The notes below the pieces were generated by a model. It saw only the letters and a list, made by a program, of their open reading frames with translations, did not search any database and was not told where the DNA came from. From assembly GCF_023111095.1 (NCBI RefSeq), contig NZ_JALGYW010000018.1:26614-90613 (forward strand): a DNA stretch of 64,000 nucleotides, given 5' to 3'. The position numbers and the translations under genes are program-made. This stretch comes from Maribellus sp. YY47 (GTDB taxonomy: Bacteria > Bacteroidota > Bacteroidia > Bacteroidales > Prolixibacteraceae). Positions 56,576-64,000 of the stretch are shown here, piece after piece. Every line of letters begins with the position of its first letter. Within the stretch, counting starts at the first letter, position 1.

Positions 56576-57799
56576 ATGAACGAGACATTGGAAAAGCAAA
56601 TCAAAGAGTTTGTGTTGGCTGATATTAACGAAGAACGCATCAGTGCAAAAGCCGATCCGTTCTGGCAGTCGCTGCGTGATGCCGGAACCCAGTTGTGGCT
56701 CGACACCGGCGATATGGAAGAAGCCGAAAAAAACTGGTCGGCTGAAATGACCGCGCTTACCACCAACAATACGCTGGTAAACAAGGAAATTCAAAAAGGA
56801 ATTTACGACAGTTTTATTGCACAGGCACGCGAAATTGTGAAAGATCTTCCGGTGGAGGAGCAGATTGTTGAAATTGCCTTTATTCTGAATGCACGGCACG
56901 GCATGCGGCTGGCGAAGAGGTTTGGCGGCTTTGTGAGTGTGGAGCTTCATACCAACACCGCACATCATTTTGAGGCCATTGTCGATTACGGTTTGCGGTA
57001 TTTCGATATTAATCCCGAACAGTTTATTGTGAAAGTTCCCTACACAGCGGTGGGTTTGCTGGGAGCACGGCGGTTGCGCGAGCTGGGCGTGAAGATCAAC
57101 TTTACACTAGAATTTTCGGCACGGCAAAATCTGATGGTGGCTGCCATTACCAAACCCAATTACTGCAACGTGTTTTTGGGGCGAATTGGCGCTTATATAA
57201 AAGACAACCGACTGGGCAGTGGTGAAGGAGCAGGGGAGCGGACCGTGCTCGCGACGCAAAAAGTTGTGAAAGAAATAAGCGGAAAAAATCAGGTTCTAAC
57301 GCAGTTGATTGCCGCCAGCTTACGCGGATATTCTCAGCTGGATGCACTTGCCGGAACCGATGTTTTTACCATGCCAACCAAAGTTGCTGCTGACGGGAAA
57401 ATTCATCTCACCGGAAAATTTTCATCAAAAGTGAAAGAGATTTATCCGGTGGATCTGACCGAAGACGCAGCAAAATATTCGCCCGAAAAGCTTTGGAACG
57501 TTACCCAACAGGAACTGGCGCTGGCAAAAGACCTGAATTTGAATTGTCCGGAAACCGGCAGCGAGTTGATCGACCGTGTTCATCGTGCCGGTTGCGGCGA
57601 TATGTTTCCGTATTTAAGTGAAAAGGATCTGGGATATATTGCTTCCGACGGGAAAATACCAAAACACGAACGCTGGGCGCCGCGTATCGAAAGTGGCGAA
57701 CTGGCTATTGATACATTGCTGAACCTGGCCGGATTGGCTTCGTTTACAGCCGATCAGGCGGAGTTGGATGACCGTATCCGAAGAATTATTTCAGCATAA
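56576..57799 (+). CDS. Transaldolase-family protein
   Basis: 407 residues from the ATG at 56576. A TIM-barrel aldolase: Schiff-base Lys153 in EQFIVKVPYTAVG, followed by NFTLEFSARQNLMVAAI and FLGRIGAYIKDN, which match transaldolase motifs. It is longer than classic TalB (about 317) with an N-terminal helical part and a long C-terminal region. Acts in the pentose phosphate pathway if a true transaldolase; the exact substrate is uncertain. The KdgF-like gene starts 50 bases after its stop and is probably co-transcribed. Confidence 0.8.
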   Translation: MNETLEKQIKEFVLADINEERISAKADPFWQSLRDAGTQLWLDTGDMEEAEKNWSAEMTALTTNNTLVNKEIQKGIYDSFIAQAREIVKDLPVEEQIVEIAFILNARHGMRLAKRFGGFVSVELHTNTAHHFEAIVDYGLRYFDINPEQFIVKVPYTAVGLLGARRLRELGVKINFTLEFSARQNLMVAAITKPNYCNVFLGRIGAYIKDNRLGSGEGAGERTVLATQKVVKEISGKNQVLTQLIAASLRGYSQLDALAGTDVFTMPTKVAADGKIHLTGKFSSKVKEIYPVDLTEDAAKYSPEKLWNVTQQELALAKDLNLNCPETGSELIDRVHRAGCGDMFPYLSEKDLGYIASDGKIPKHERWAPRIESGELAIDTLLNLAGLASFTADQAELDDRIRRIISA

Positions 57800-57849
57800 A
57801 CAAAAAATTGCGTTTAATTTGTGCGCTACAATTAAAAAGACTAATCTGA

Positions 57850-58188
57850 ATGGCGGTATTAAAATTTGACGAAACAGCTTACGAGATCATAAACGAAAGA
57901 GTAAAACGCAAAATCATTCACACCGAAAACCTGATGACTGTGATGGTCGATTTTTCCGGAGGACCATGGCCCGAAGCTGATCCGTTGCACAATCACCCCC
58001 ACGAACAAACCACGTTTATTGCCGAAGGAGAGGTTGTTTTTTATTTGGAAGGCGAGCCGGAACAAAGGCTAAAAGCAGGCGATATGGTTGCAGTTCCGCC
58101 GCATGTAAAGCACGCGATTAAACTGGTAAGCCCAACTGCCCGGCTAATTGACAGCTTTAATCCGGTACGCGAAGATTTTTTGAAGTAG
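57850..58188 (+). CDS. kdgF: Cupin, KdgF-like (unsaturated uronate ring opening)
   Basis: 112 residues. A single cupin with metal ligands His47, His49, Gln53 (HNHPHEQ) and His88, and a C-terminal Asp101 in LIDSFNPVREDFL. This pattern, with RKI near residue 20 and the REDFL end, is that of KdgF, which converts 4,5-unsaturated galacturonate or mannuronate/guluronate to the linear keto form used by KduI. Other small cupins share the fold, so the call is moderate. kduI-kduD lie 23 kb away in this window, so the pathway is split over two loci. Confidence 0.6.
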   Translation: MAVLKFDETAYEIINERVKRKIIHTENLMTVMVDFSGGPWPEADPLHNHPHEQTTFIAEGEVVFYLEGEPEQRLKAGDMVAVPPHVKHAIKLVSPTARLIDSFNPVREDFLK

Positions 58189-58388
58189 AAGAGAGGCTGA
58201 GGCAAAGGCGAAGGAAGAAGAGTTCAAAGTTCAAAGTCTTGGGGTGTAGAATTACACTAGGTCAGGTTTAAAGGATGCAAGAAATCGTGGTAACTTGAAC
58301 GTCGTTTTTCTAACTCACGTGTCTGTCTGCAATCGTTAATCGATGTTCATCCATAAACTGCTCGCGGCTTGAAGCTCATGGCTCACTG

Positions 58389-59195
58389 CTAAAAACTATA
58401 CACCAGTGTCAATCCTTTTTGTGGCCCAACTGAGAAGGGAAAGATGTCTAACCGTTTCATATGAGCCCAATCCCATTTATACTGGTGGGTAAGATAGACG
58501 AGTTCGGTGCTGAGCATTCCTATTCCTGCTCCTGCCAAAACATCCGACGCCCAGTGGGCGCCTTTGGCAATTCGCAGAGCTCCGACGGTAGCCGCGCACG
58601 AATAAGCTCCTACACTGTACCAGATACTGTTTTCGCCATATTCGTGGTGAATAACCTGCGCCGTGGCAAATACCAGAGACGTGTGCCCTGAAGGGAAGGA
58701 GTCGGGATCTCCGGCAGGGCGTTTCTCGTTGAAAGCTTTTTTCAGAGATTTGGTAATAATCGTGTTCAGCAAAACACTTTTAAACAGCAGGGCCGATTGG
58801 TTGCCGATGTTGTTTTTCGCTTTTACACCCAGGGCATTCAGCGAGTAAAGTCCGGCCACAGGAGCAAAACGCAGATAATCGTCTGCTGCCCCCTGGTAAC
58901 TATGATGTTTCGAGACCCACTCCTGGATGTCGTATTTCACGTCCGAATAATTCAGTATAGTTCCTCCCGCAATTAACACGGCCGGAGCGATGAAGGGTTT
59001 TAGTCCTCGCTTCCTGTCGGAATACCTGAAATCGAGCCGGTGTATTGAATCGGTATGGAATTCGCCGAACCGAATGCTGTTTAGTGACGTTTTGGAAGAG
59101 ACAAATTTACCAGGAACAGTTGCAAAAGCATAAGGGGAAAAACAAAGTGCCAGCACTGTCAACTGTATGCCGAGAAAGTATTGTAGCATCTTCAT
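58389..59195 (-). CDS. PAP2-family phosphatase
   Basis: 268 residues. The three phosphatase motifs are KKAFNEKRPAGDP, SFPSGHTSLVFATAQ and LRIAKGAHWASDVLAG. Signal peptide (AFATVPGK) and several hydrophobic helices. Such enzymes remove phosphate from undecaprenyl-PP, lipid A or phospholipids; substrate not assigned. The C-terminus ends with a strand-like LTLVYSF. The 200 bases on its 3' side hold only purine-rich filler. Confidence 0.88.
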   Translation of the reverse strand: MKMLQYFLGIQLTVLALCFSPYAFATVPGKFVSSKTSLNSIRFGEFHTDSIHRLDFRYSDRKRGLKPFIAPAVLIAGGTILNYSDVKYDIQEWVSKHHSYQGAADDYLRFAPVAGLYSLNALGVKAKNNIGNQSALLFKSVLLNTIITKSLKKAFNEKRPAGDPDSFPSGHTSLVFATAQVIHHEYGENSIWYSVGAYSCAATVGALRIAKGAHWASDVLAGAGIGMLSTELVYLTHQYKWDWAHMKRLDIFPFSVGPQKGLTLVYSF

Positions 59196-59316
59196 GGTAT
59201 AAAAATAAGAAAAAGCGGTGCAACATCTTCATTAAGGGAGGCCTGTCTGTTTTGTTTGGTTAAATTTGTTTTAAAATAATAAGTATATTGTCGCAACAAC
59301 TATAAAACATAAGCAC

Positions 59317-59988
59317 ATGCAAAGCCAGACAAAGATTTTATTTACAGTTGTTTTTTGTTTTATTGCTTTTGTCGCCGGAAGTCAAAACCTGGTGGTAAGT
59401 GCCGGTGGTAATTATTCTGCCATACAGTATAAAAGGGCTTCTGACGGGAGTTTCCTAAATGAAAATTATACCGGACCGGGCGGGCATATCGGTGCTTTTG
59501 TCGAAAGTACTTTTTTTAAGAAAAGACAAAAAGAGCTGATTGCATCCATTGGACTTTTGGGAGATTATAAAATGCTCACTCAAAGTTTAAGTTATTCGGG
59601 TGTTGAAAATAAGATGAATCTGATCTACGTTAATGTGCCAGCATATGTGTTTTACCGGTACAGGCTTCGGTCTCGGGCAAAGTTGTACGCAGGAGCAGGC
59701 CCTTACGTTAGTTATGGGGTTAGGGGTACCGTAGAAATATCGGGTGCCGGTGATATTGCCGCTGGAAAGTATAAAATTGAATGGGGAAATAAAGAGAACG
59801 AAGATTATATGAAGCCCTTGGATTATGGTGTAACGGCAAAAGCAGGATACCGCGCCTATCGTGGTTTTGATGTTGCTGTCTCGTATGATTACGGCATCCC
59901 GAATGTGTTTGTGCTGTATGATAAACAGAGCATGAAACTTCGTACTTTACGGCTTACCCTTGGTTACACTCTTCCTTTAGTCGATTAA
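59317..59988 (+). CDS. Outer-membrane beta-barrel protein
   Basis: 223 residues with signal peptide (FVAGSQNLVVSAG). Barrel strands such as GPGGHIGAFVESTFF, LYAGAGPYVSYGV and the C-terminal LRLTLGYTLPLVD. Ligand or role unknown. It lies six bases before the AraC-type gene, so they form a unit. Confidence 0.75.
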   Translation: MQSQTKILFTVVFCFIAFVAGSQNLVVSAGGNYSAIQYKRASDGSFLNENYTGPGGHIGAFVESTFFKKRQKELIASIGLLGDYKMLTQSLSYSGVENKMNLIYVNVPAYVFYRYRLRSRAKLYAGAGPYVSYGVRGTVEISGAGDIAAGKYKIEWGNKENEDYMKPLDYGVTAKAGYRAYRGFDVAVSYDYGIPNVFVLYDKQSMKLRTLRLTLGYTLPLVD

Positions 59989-59994
59989 ACACGC

Positions 59995-60876
59995 ATGAGT
60001 TCAGCGGATAGGATACCGGTTTACAGTCTTCGCAGTTTTAGCAAACAGGAACGCGAAAGCCAGCAGTTTCAGGTGGAGGTGTTTGATGCCCACCGGCATT
60101 TCTCGGTAAAATATCCGCACCGGCACGATTTTTTTGAGGTGCTCTACCTCGCCAAAGGAACCGGGTTTCATGTAATCGACGGCAACAAGTACGAAATAAA
60201 ACCTCCCTGTGTGTTCTTTATGTCGCCGGGGCAGGCCCATAAAATCGAGTTTTCGCACGATATCGAGGGATTCATATTTATTTTTACTCCGGAATTTTAC
60301 CTGATCGATTACAATAATCCCAACCGACTGATCGAATTTCCGTTTTTCTTTACCATCCGGCAGGATAATCCGCCTTTGTTGCTTCAAAACAATGCCGATG
60401 TACTTTTTATTGAAAGCCTTTTTAAAAAGGGAATCGCTGAACTCGAACGAAGTGAAGGCTTTTCGATAGAATTATTGCGTTCGCTGCTCGATCTTATCCT
60501 GCATTTTTGTGCGGCTTCGTATGCGACCGACGAAAGTATTCTTTCGGGGAAAGGACACGTAATCGTTAAAAAATTCTACCAGCTGGTGGAGGAAAATTAT
60601 GCAAAGAACCTGAGCGTGGCGCAGTACGCCGATTTAATGGCGCTTACCCCCAATCATCTGACTCAAACCGTAACCCGGCTTACCGGGAAAACTTCCTCCG
60701 AAATCATTAAAGCAAAGCAAATTCTCGAAATTAAACGCCTGCTGGTACATACCGGCCTTAGTGTGTCTGAAATTGCCGTTCAGTTAAATTTTGCCGATCA
60801 AAGCTATTTTGCCAAATTCTTTAAACGCGAAACGGGCTTGTCGCCCATGCAATACCGGGCGAAATCGTTAAAATAG
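59995..60876 (+). CDS. AraC-family transcriptional regulator
   Basis: 293 residues. N-terminal cupin-like effector domain with HRHDFFEVLYLAKGTGFHV and PGQAHKIEF; C-terminal double helix-turn-helix about 190-290 (LSVAQYADLMALTPNHLTQTV; IAVQLNFADQSYFAKFFKRETGLSPMQYR). Likely regulates the neighbouring barrel gene or a carbon-use gene; target not seen. The 333-base gap downstream, before ilvC, holds the ilvC control region. Confidence 0.93.
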   Translation: MSSADRIPVYSLRSFSKQERESQQFQVEVFDAHRHFSVKYPHRHDFFEVLYLAKGTGFHVIDGNKYEIKPPCVFFMSPGQAHKIEFSHDIEGFIFIFTPEFYLIDYNNPNRLIEFPFFFTIRQDNPPLLLQNNADVLFIESLFKKGIAELERSEGFSIELLRSLLDLILHFCAASYATDESILSGKGHVIVKKFYQLVEENYAKNLSVAQYADLMALTPNHLTQTVTRLTGKTSSEIIKAKQILEIKRLLVHTGLSVSEIAVQLNFADQSYFAKFFKRETGLSPMQYRAKSLK

Positions 60877-61209
60877 TTTGCCAGAAATGTTTTGAATTTT
60901 CAGTTTGTGGAAATCAAAGAAAATCATCACATGGATCGATTGCTCAAATTATTGATAATAGCCGAAAAGAATCTTTTACTGGTAAATGTTCCAATTTGGT
61001 TCGTTTGTAAGTGTTTGTAAATTAATGTCGATTATGGTATTGGTCAAAAAGTGATTTATTTTAATACCATGAAAATTACCTAAAAATCCCGTAAATTTAC
61101 AGCTCTTATAGGCGATTATTTTATTGCTTTGTAAAGTATAGCCGGCGAAACTTATTGTTAAGGTTTCCGGTAGTCATAAGAACAGATTAATCATTAAAAA
61201 ATAAAACAG
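60877..61209. other. Intergenic region before ilvC; nothing identified
   Basis: 333 A/T-rich bases. I see no gene, tRNA, riboswitch or strong hairpin. There are several TAAATTTA-like boxes (for example GTAAATTTAC near 61092) but no paired -33 element I would trust. Confidence 0.3.
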
Positions 61210-62685
61210 ATGGCAAATTATTTTAATTCACTCCCGTTGCGTCTTCAGTTGGATCAGTTGGGAAAATGCGATTTCATGGAAGAAAGTGAATTTGCAAACG
61301 GAGTAGAAAAATTAAAAGGAAAACAAATCGTTGTGTTGGGATGTGGTGCCCAGGGCTTACACCAGGGCTTAAACCTTCGCGACAGCGGATTGAATGTGGC
61401 CTATGCATTGCGTCAGGAAGCGATCGATCAGAAACGTGCATCGTATGTAAATGCAACCGAGAATGGTTTCGAAGTAGGTACTTTCGAGGAACTGGTTCCG
61501 AAAGCTGACCTGGTGCTGAATCTTACTCCCGACAAACAACATACTCCGGTAGTGAACAAAGTAGTTCCGTTGATGAAAAAAGGCGCTTGCCTGGCTTATT
61601 CGCACGGTTTTAACATTGTGGAAGAAGGCATGCAGGTGCGCGACGATATTACCGTAATTATGGTGGCTCCAAAATCTCCGGGTTCTGAAGTGCGCGCTGA
61701 ATATGTTCGCGGATTTGGTGTTCCTACTTTGATTGCGGTTCACCGCGAAAACGATCCGAATGGCGATGGACTGGAAATTGCAAAAGCTTATGCTGCCGGA
61801 ACCGGTGGTCACAAGGCTGGCGTACTTTTGTCGTCGTTTGTTGCTGAGGTGAAATCGGATTTAATGGGTGAACAAACCATCCTTTGCGGATTGCTGCAAA
61901 CCGGTTCTATCCTGAGTTTCGACAAAATGGTGGAGAAAGGTATTGATCCGGGTTATGCATCAAAACTGGTTCAGTACGGATGGGAAACCATTACCGAAGC
62001 ATTGAAACTGGGTGGTATCACACATATGATGGATCGTTTGTCGAATCCGGCAAAAGTGGAAGCCTTTAAACTGGCGCAGGAACTGAAAGAAATCATGCGT
62101 CCGCTGTTCGAAAAACACATGGATGACATTATGAGTGGTGCGTTCTCGTCAACCATGATGGAAGACTGGGCCAACGATGATGTTAAATTGCTGACCTGGC
62201 GTGCTGCTACCGGTGAAACTGCTTTTGAAAAAACACCGGCCGGTGATGTGGAAATCAGCGAACAGGAATATTTTGATAACGGAACGCTGATGGTTGCTTT
62301 TGTTAAAGCAGGTGTTGAACTGGCTTTCGAAGTAATGACTGAAACAGGTATCAAAGAAGAATCAGCATATTACGAATCGTTGCACGAAACGCCGCTGATC
62401 GCCAATACTATTGCGCGTAAAAAACTGTTTGAAATGAACCGCACCATTTCTGACACTGCAGAATACGGTTGTTATTTGTTTGATCATGCCTGCAAGCCTT
62501 TGCTGGCCGATTTCATGAAGAAAATTGATACCAACGTTATCGGTAAAAACTTTAACGAAGGCAAAGATGCGCATGTGGATAACAAAGAACTGATCGATAT
62601 CAACGAAGAAATCCGTTACCACGATGTAGAGATTATTGGTGCTGAATTGCGTGAAGCAATGGGCGCGATGAAATCAATCATCTAA
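61210..62685 (+). CDS. ilvC: Ketol-acid reductoisomerase, class II
   Basis: 491 residues, the long (class II) form. Second step of valine/isoleucine synthesis. The dinucleotide site is [31 protein letters not shown] and [20 protein letters not shown] hold cofactor and metal contacts; the duplicated knotted domain has [15 protein letters not shown] and ends [13 protein letters not shown]. It is alone here, without ilvD/B/N. Terminator at 62741. Confidence 0.97.
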   Translation: MANYFNSLPLRLQLDQLGKCDFMEESEFANGVEKLKGKQIVVLGCGAQGLHQGLNLRDSGLNVAYALRQEAIDQKRASYVNATENGFEVGTFEELVPKADLVLNLTPDKQHTPVVNKVVPLMKKGACLAYSHGFNIVEEGMQVRDDITVIMVAPKSPGSEVRAEYVRGFGVPTLIAVHRENDPNGDGLEIAKAYAAGTGGHKAGVLLSSFVAEVKSDLMGEQTILCGLLQTGSILSFDKMVEKGIDPGYASKLVQYGWETITEALKLGGITHMMDRLSNPAKVEAFKLAQELKEIMRPLFEKHMDDIMSGAFSSTMMEDWANDDVKLLTWRAATGETAFEKTPAGDVEISEQEYFDNGTLMVAFVKAGVELAFEVMTETGIKEESAYYESLHETPLIANTIARKKLFEMNRTISDTAEYGCYLFDHACKPLLADFMKKIDTNVIGKNFNEGKDAHVDNKELIDINEEIRYHDVEIIGAELREAMGAMKSII

Positions 62686-62740
62686 GCAGATAAGATGTTA
62701 TTTGTCAGTTCATTTTTTCACCGAACGGCGAAAAATATAG

Positions 62741-62770
62741 AAAAAGAGATCAGCGATGATCTCTTTTTTT
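62741..62770 (+). terminator. Terminator after ilvC
   Basis: Perfect 12-base stem AAAAAGAGATCA / TGATCTCTTTTT with a GCGA loop and T-tract. Confidence 0.92.
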
Positions 62771-62955
62771 GTATCAATTCTTGAAAAATTTATTGCACTA
62801 AAAAGTGCCGGTTTAGAATGCGTAATTTGATTAGCGTTAACTTTTGTTTTCTTCGAAATCCGTTTTGCAGAGAATATAACGGGTGCAGCATAAAATTACG
62901 TTGAATGTTCGGTAACGCTTTTCTACTCGTACCGGGATAGATACTTTAGTTGACA

Positions 62956-64000
62956 TTATAATTTCAGAAGACACATTTGGGTGATTCGCAGGTTTGTTTT
63001 GATTGTAAGGAAATAGACTCCGGATGCAAGGAATGATATATCAAAATATGAATTCGTTGGAGCGATACATTTTAGTAAATATTCTCCGGTGGTTCCAAAC
63101 AGGTACAATTCATCCAGTCGTTCATTTTCATTTAATTTCACTGTAAATCCATTTTGGGTGGGATTGGGATAAATCAGGATTTTTGAAAGACTCTTTTTGT
63201 CAATAATAGTGTTCAAATTATCAATTGTTAACATCAAAGTATCCGACGAAAAACATGAAGCGTCATTGGATACGGTTACCCAAATTGGATGGTCACCCAC
63301 ACCCAGTGTACTTGCTTTAATCGTGTAACTCGCTTTGGTTGTTCCATCAAACCAGAGAACAGAACAGTTTAAATCAGTGATGCTAAGTGTTATTGAATCT
63401 TCAATTCCTATAGTCCGATCAGGTCCAAGGTCAACCTCTATACTCTTATAAACGAATATCTCTTTTTCCGCCATCTCAGTTTTGCATCCGTTATCGCCTG
63501 AAAAAGTATAAGTTAAAGTATGAGTTCCTGCTCCTGCAACGGCTGGGTAGAAATAAGTTCCTGAAACACCGGTTCCGGAAAGTACTCCGCCCTCGGGAAT
63601 TGCTTCGATGAGAACCGGATCGCTGTCTTCGCAAAAAGAAAGCTCAGTATTGAGGATTTCGGGTTGAGGAATGGAATTTACCACAATACTGGCCGTGGTT
63701 TCTCCGGTGCAGCCGTTGGCATCGGTTAGGGTATAAGTTAAAAGATGAGTTCCTACTCCGGCGACAGCTGGGTAGAAGTAAGTTCCTGAAACACCTGTTC
63801 CCGAAAGAACTCCGCCATCCGGAATTGCTTCGATGAGAACCGGATCGCTGTCTTCGCAAAAAGAAAGTTCAGTATTCAGAATTTCGGGTTGAGGAATGGA
63901 ATTTAGCACAATACTGGCCGTGGTTTCTCCGGTGCAGCCGTTGGCATCGGTTAGGGTATAAGTTAAAAGATGAGTTCCTACTCCGGCGACAGCTGGGTAG
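62956..64000 (-). CDS. Repeat-rich T9SS-secreted protein, N-terminal part cut by window edge
   Basis: About 348 C-terminal residues visible; the frame is open through base 64000, so the true start lies outside. The C-terminus is a T9SS sorting domain (ILIYPNPTQNGFTVKL ... RITQMCLLKL). Upstream are PKD/gliding-motility-like repeats of exactly 75 residues, each with FCEDSDPVLIEAIP and GGVLSGTGVSGTYFYPAVAG. They end with a distinct domain beginning VDLGPDRTIGIEDSI. Likely a large surface or secreted adhesin-like protein. No ATG fits in the window. Confidence 0.85.
   Translation of the reverse strand, partial: YPAVAGVGTHLLTYTLTDANGCTGETTASIVLNSIPQPEILNTELSFCEDSDPVLIEAIPDGGVLSGTGVSGTYFYPAVAGVGTHLLTYTLTDANGCTGETTASIVVNSIPQPEILNTELSFCEDSDPVLIEAIPEGGVLSGTGVSGTYFYPAVAGAGTHTLTYTFSGDNGCKTEMAEKEIFVYKSIEVDLGPDRTIGIEDSITLSITDLNCSVLWFDGTTKASYTIKASTLGVGDHPIWVTVSNDASCFSSDTLMLTIDNLNTIIDKKSLSKILIYPNPTQNGFTVKLNENERLDELYLFGTTGEYLLKCIAPTNSYFDISFLASGVYFLTIKTNLRITQMCLLKL
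63436..64000 (-). repeat. 225-bp tandem repeats inside the T9SS gene
   Basis: Period 225 bases (75 codons). Bases 63661-63775 and 63886-64000 differ at one position in 115. The copy at 63436-63660 is about 90% similar over its right half and more diverged on the left. This points to recent unequal duplication at the 5' side. Confidence 0.9.

Noticed and set aside
61143..61190. Possible leader hairpin before ilvC (CCGG and GTTTC words)
   Set aside because: The stem breaks after five pairs; not enough to call a riboswitch or attenuator.
1..64000. tRNA, rRNA, insertion sequence or prophage
   Set aside because: No cloverleaf, transposase, integrase or phage structural gene seen in any frame.

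Overview
The window looks like a chromosomal segment of a Bacteroidota bacterium. The evidence is a SusC/SusD pair with its ECF sigma factor and FecR-type anti-sigma factor, type IX secretion (T9SS) C-terminal tails on three proteins, lipoproteins with a Cys near residue 20, TAnnTTTG-type -7 promoter boxes, and a class II IlvC of 491 residues. The mix (KduI/KduD, F5/8 type C and CotH proteins, many PKD-like repeats) suggests an environmental Bacteroidia such as Prolixibacteraceae/Marinilabiliales; that placement is inference. I saw no phage, insertion sequence, tRNA, rRNA or CRISPR array.

Layout. 1-8.2 kb (mostly minus strand): 5'-part of an ornithine aminotransferase (the gene runs off the left edge), a BatA-type membrane protein, isoaspartyl peptidase/asparaginase, small lipoproteins and membrane proteins, WbqC family. 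8.3-24.2 kb (minus): a large glycan-type uptake locus read sigma - FecR - SusC - SusD - two surface lipoproteins - terminator, followed by a second unit encoding a BNR/Asp-box protein with a discoidin domain and a CotH protein, both with T9SS tails. No recognisable glycoside hydrolase or polysaccharide lyase is in the locus. The second unit is preceded by a diverged copy of the sigma-gene upstream region plus what looks like a decayed sigma-gene start. 24.3-26.8 kb: LapA-like, signal peptidase I, DapB. 27-32.8 kb (plus): HAD phosphatase, M16 peptidase, ArgS. 33-36 kb: LacI regulator divergent from kduI-kduD, with a palindromic operator that also supplies the -33 element of both promoters. 36-43 kb: Ffh, FolD, Pur-alpha-like protein, ABC-F protein, serine hydrolase, Nth. 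43-47 kb (minus): AraA, PLP-dependent decarboxylase, acylphosphatase. 47-50.5 kb: small membrane proteins, glycosyltransferase, nucleotidyltransferase, DUF4293. 50.7-54.9 kb: SucA-SucB (2-oxoglutarate dehydrogenase E1 and E2). 54.9-55.3 kb: a non-coding stretch with a perfect inverted repeat and a 42-bp tandem array of palindromic hairpins. 55.4-62.7 kb: lipoprotein, transaldolase-family protein with a KdgF-like cupin, PAP2 phosphatase, beta-barrel protein, AraC regulator, IlvC. The right edge cuts a large repeat-rich T9SS protein.

Functional themes. Unsaturated uronate catabolism appears twice (kduI-kduD under LacI; a KdgF-like cupin at 57.9 kb), and AraA adds L-arabinose use, which fits plant or algal polysaccharide breakdown. 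The SusCD locus carries four discoidin-like F5/8C or related domains on surface proteins, so its ligand is probably a glycan or glycoconjugate, but the ligand cannot be named from sequence. Most other genes are ordinary housekeeping. The most unusual non-coding items are the 42-bp palindrome array, the duplicated sigma upstream region, the symmetric LacI operator/promoter and an orphan terminator that hints at a small RNA.
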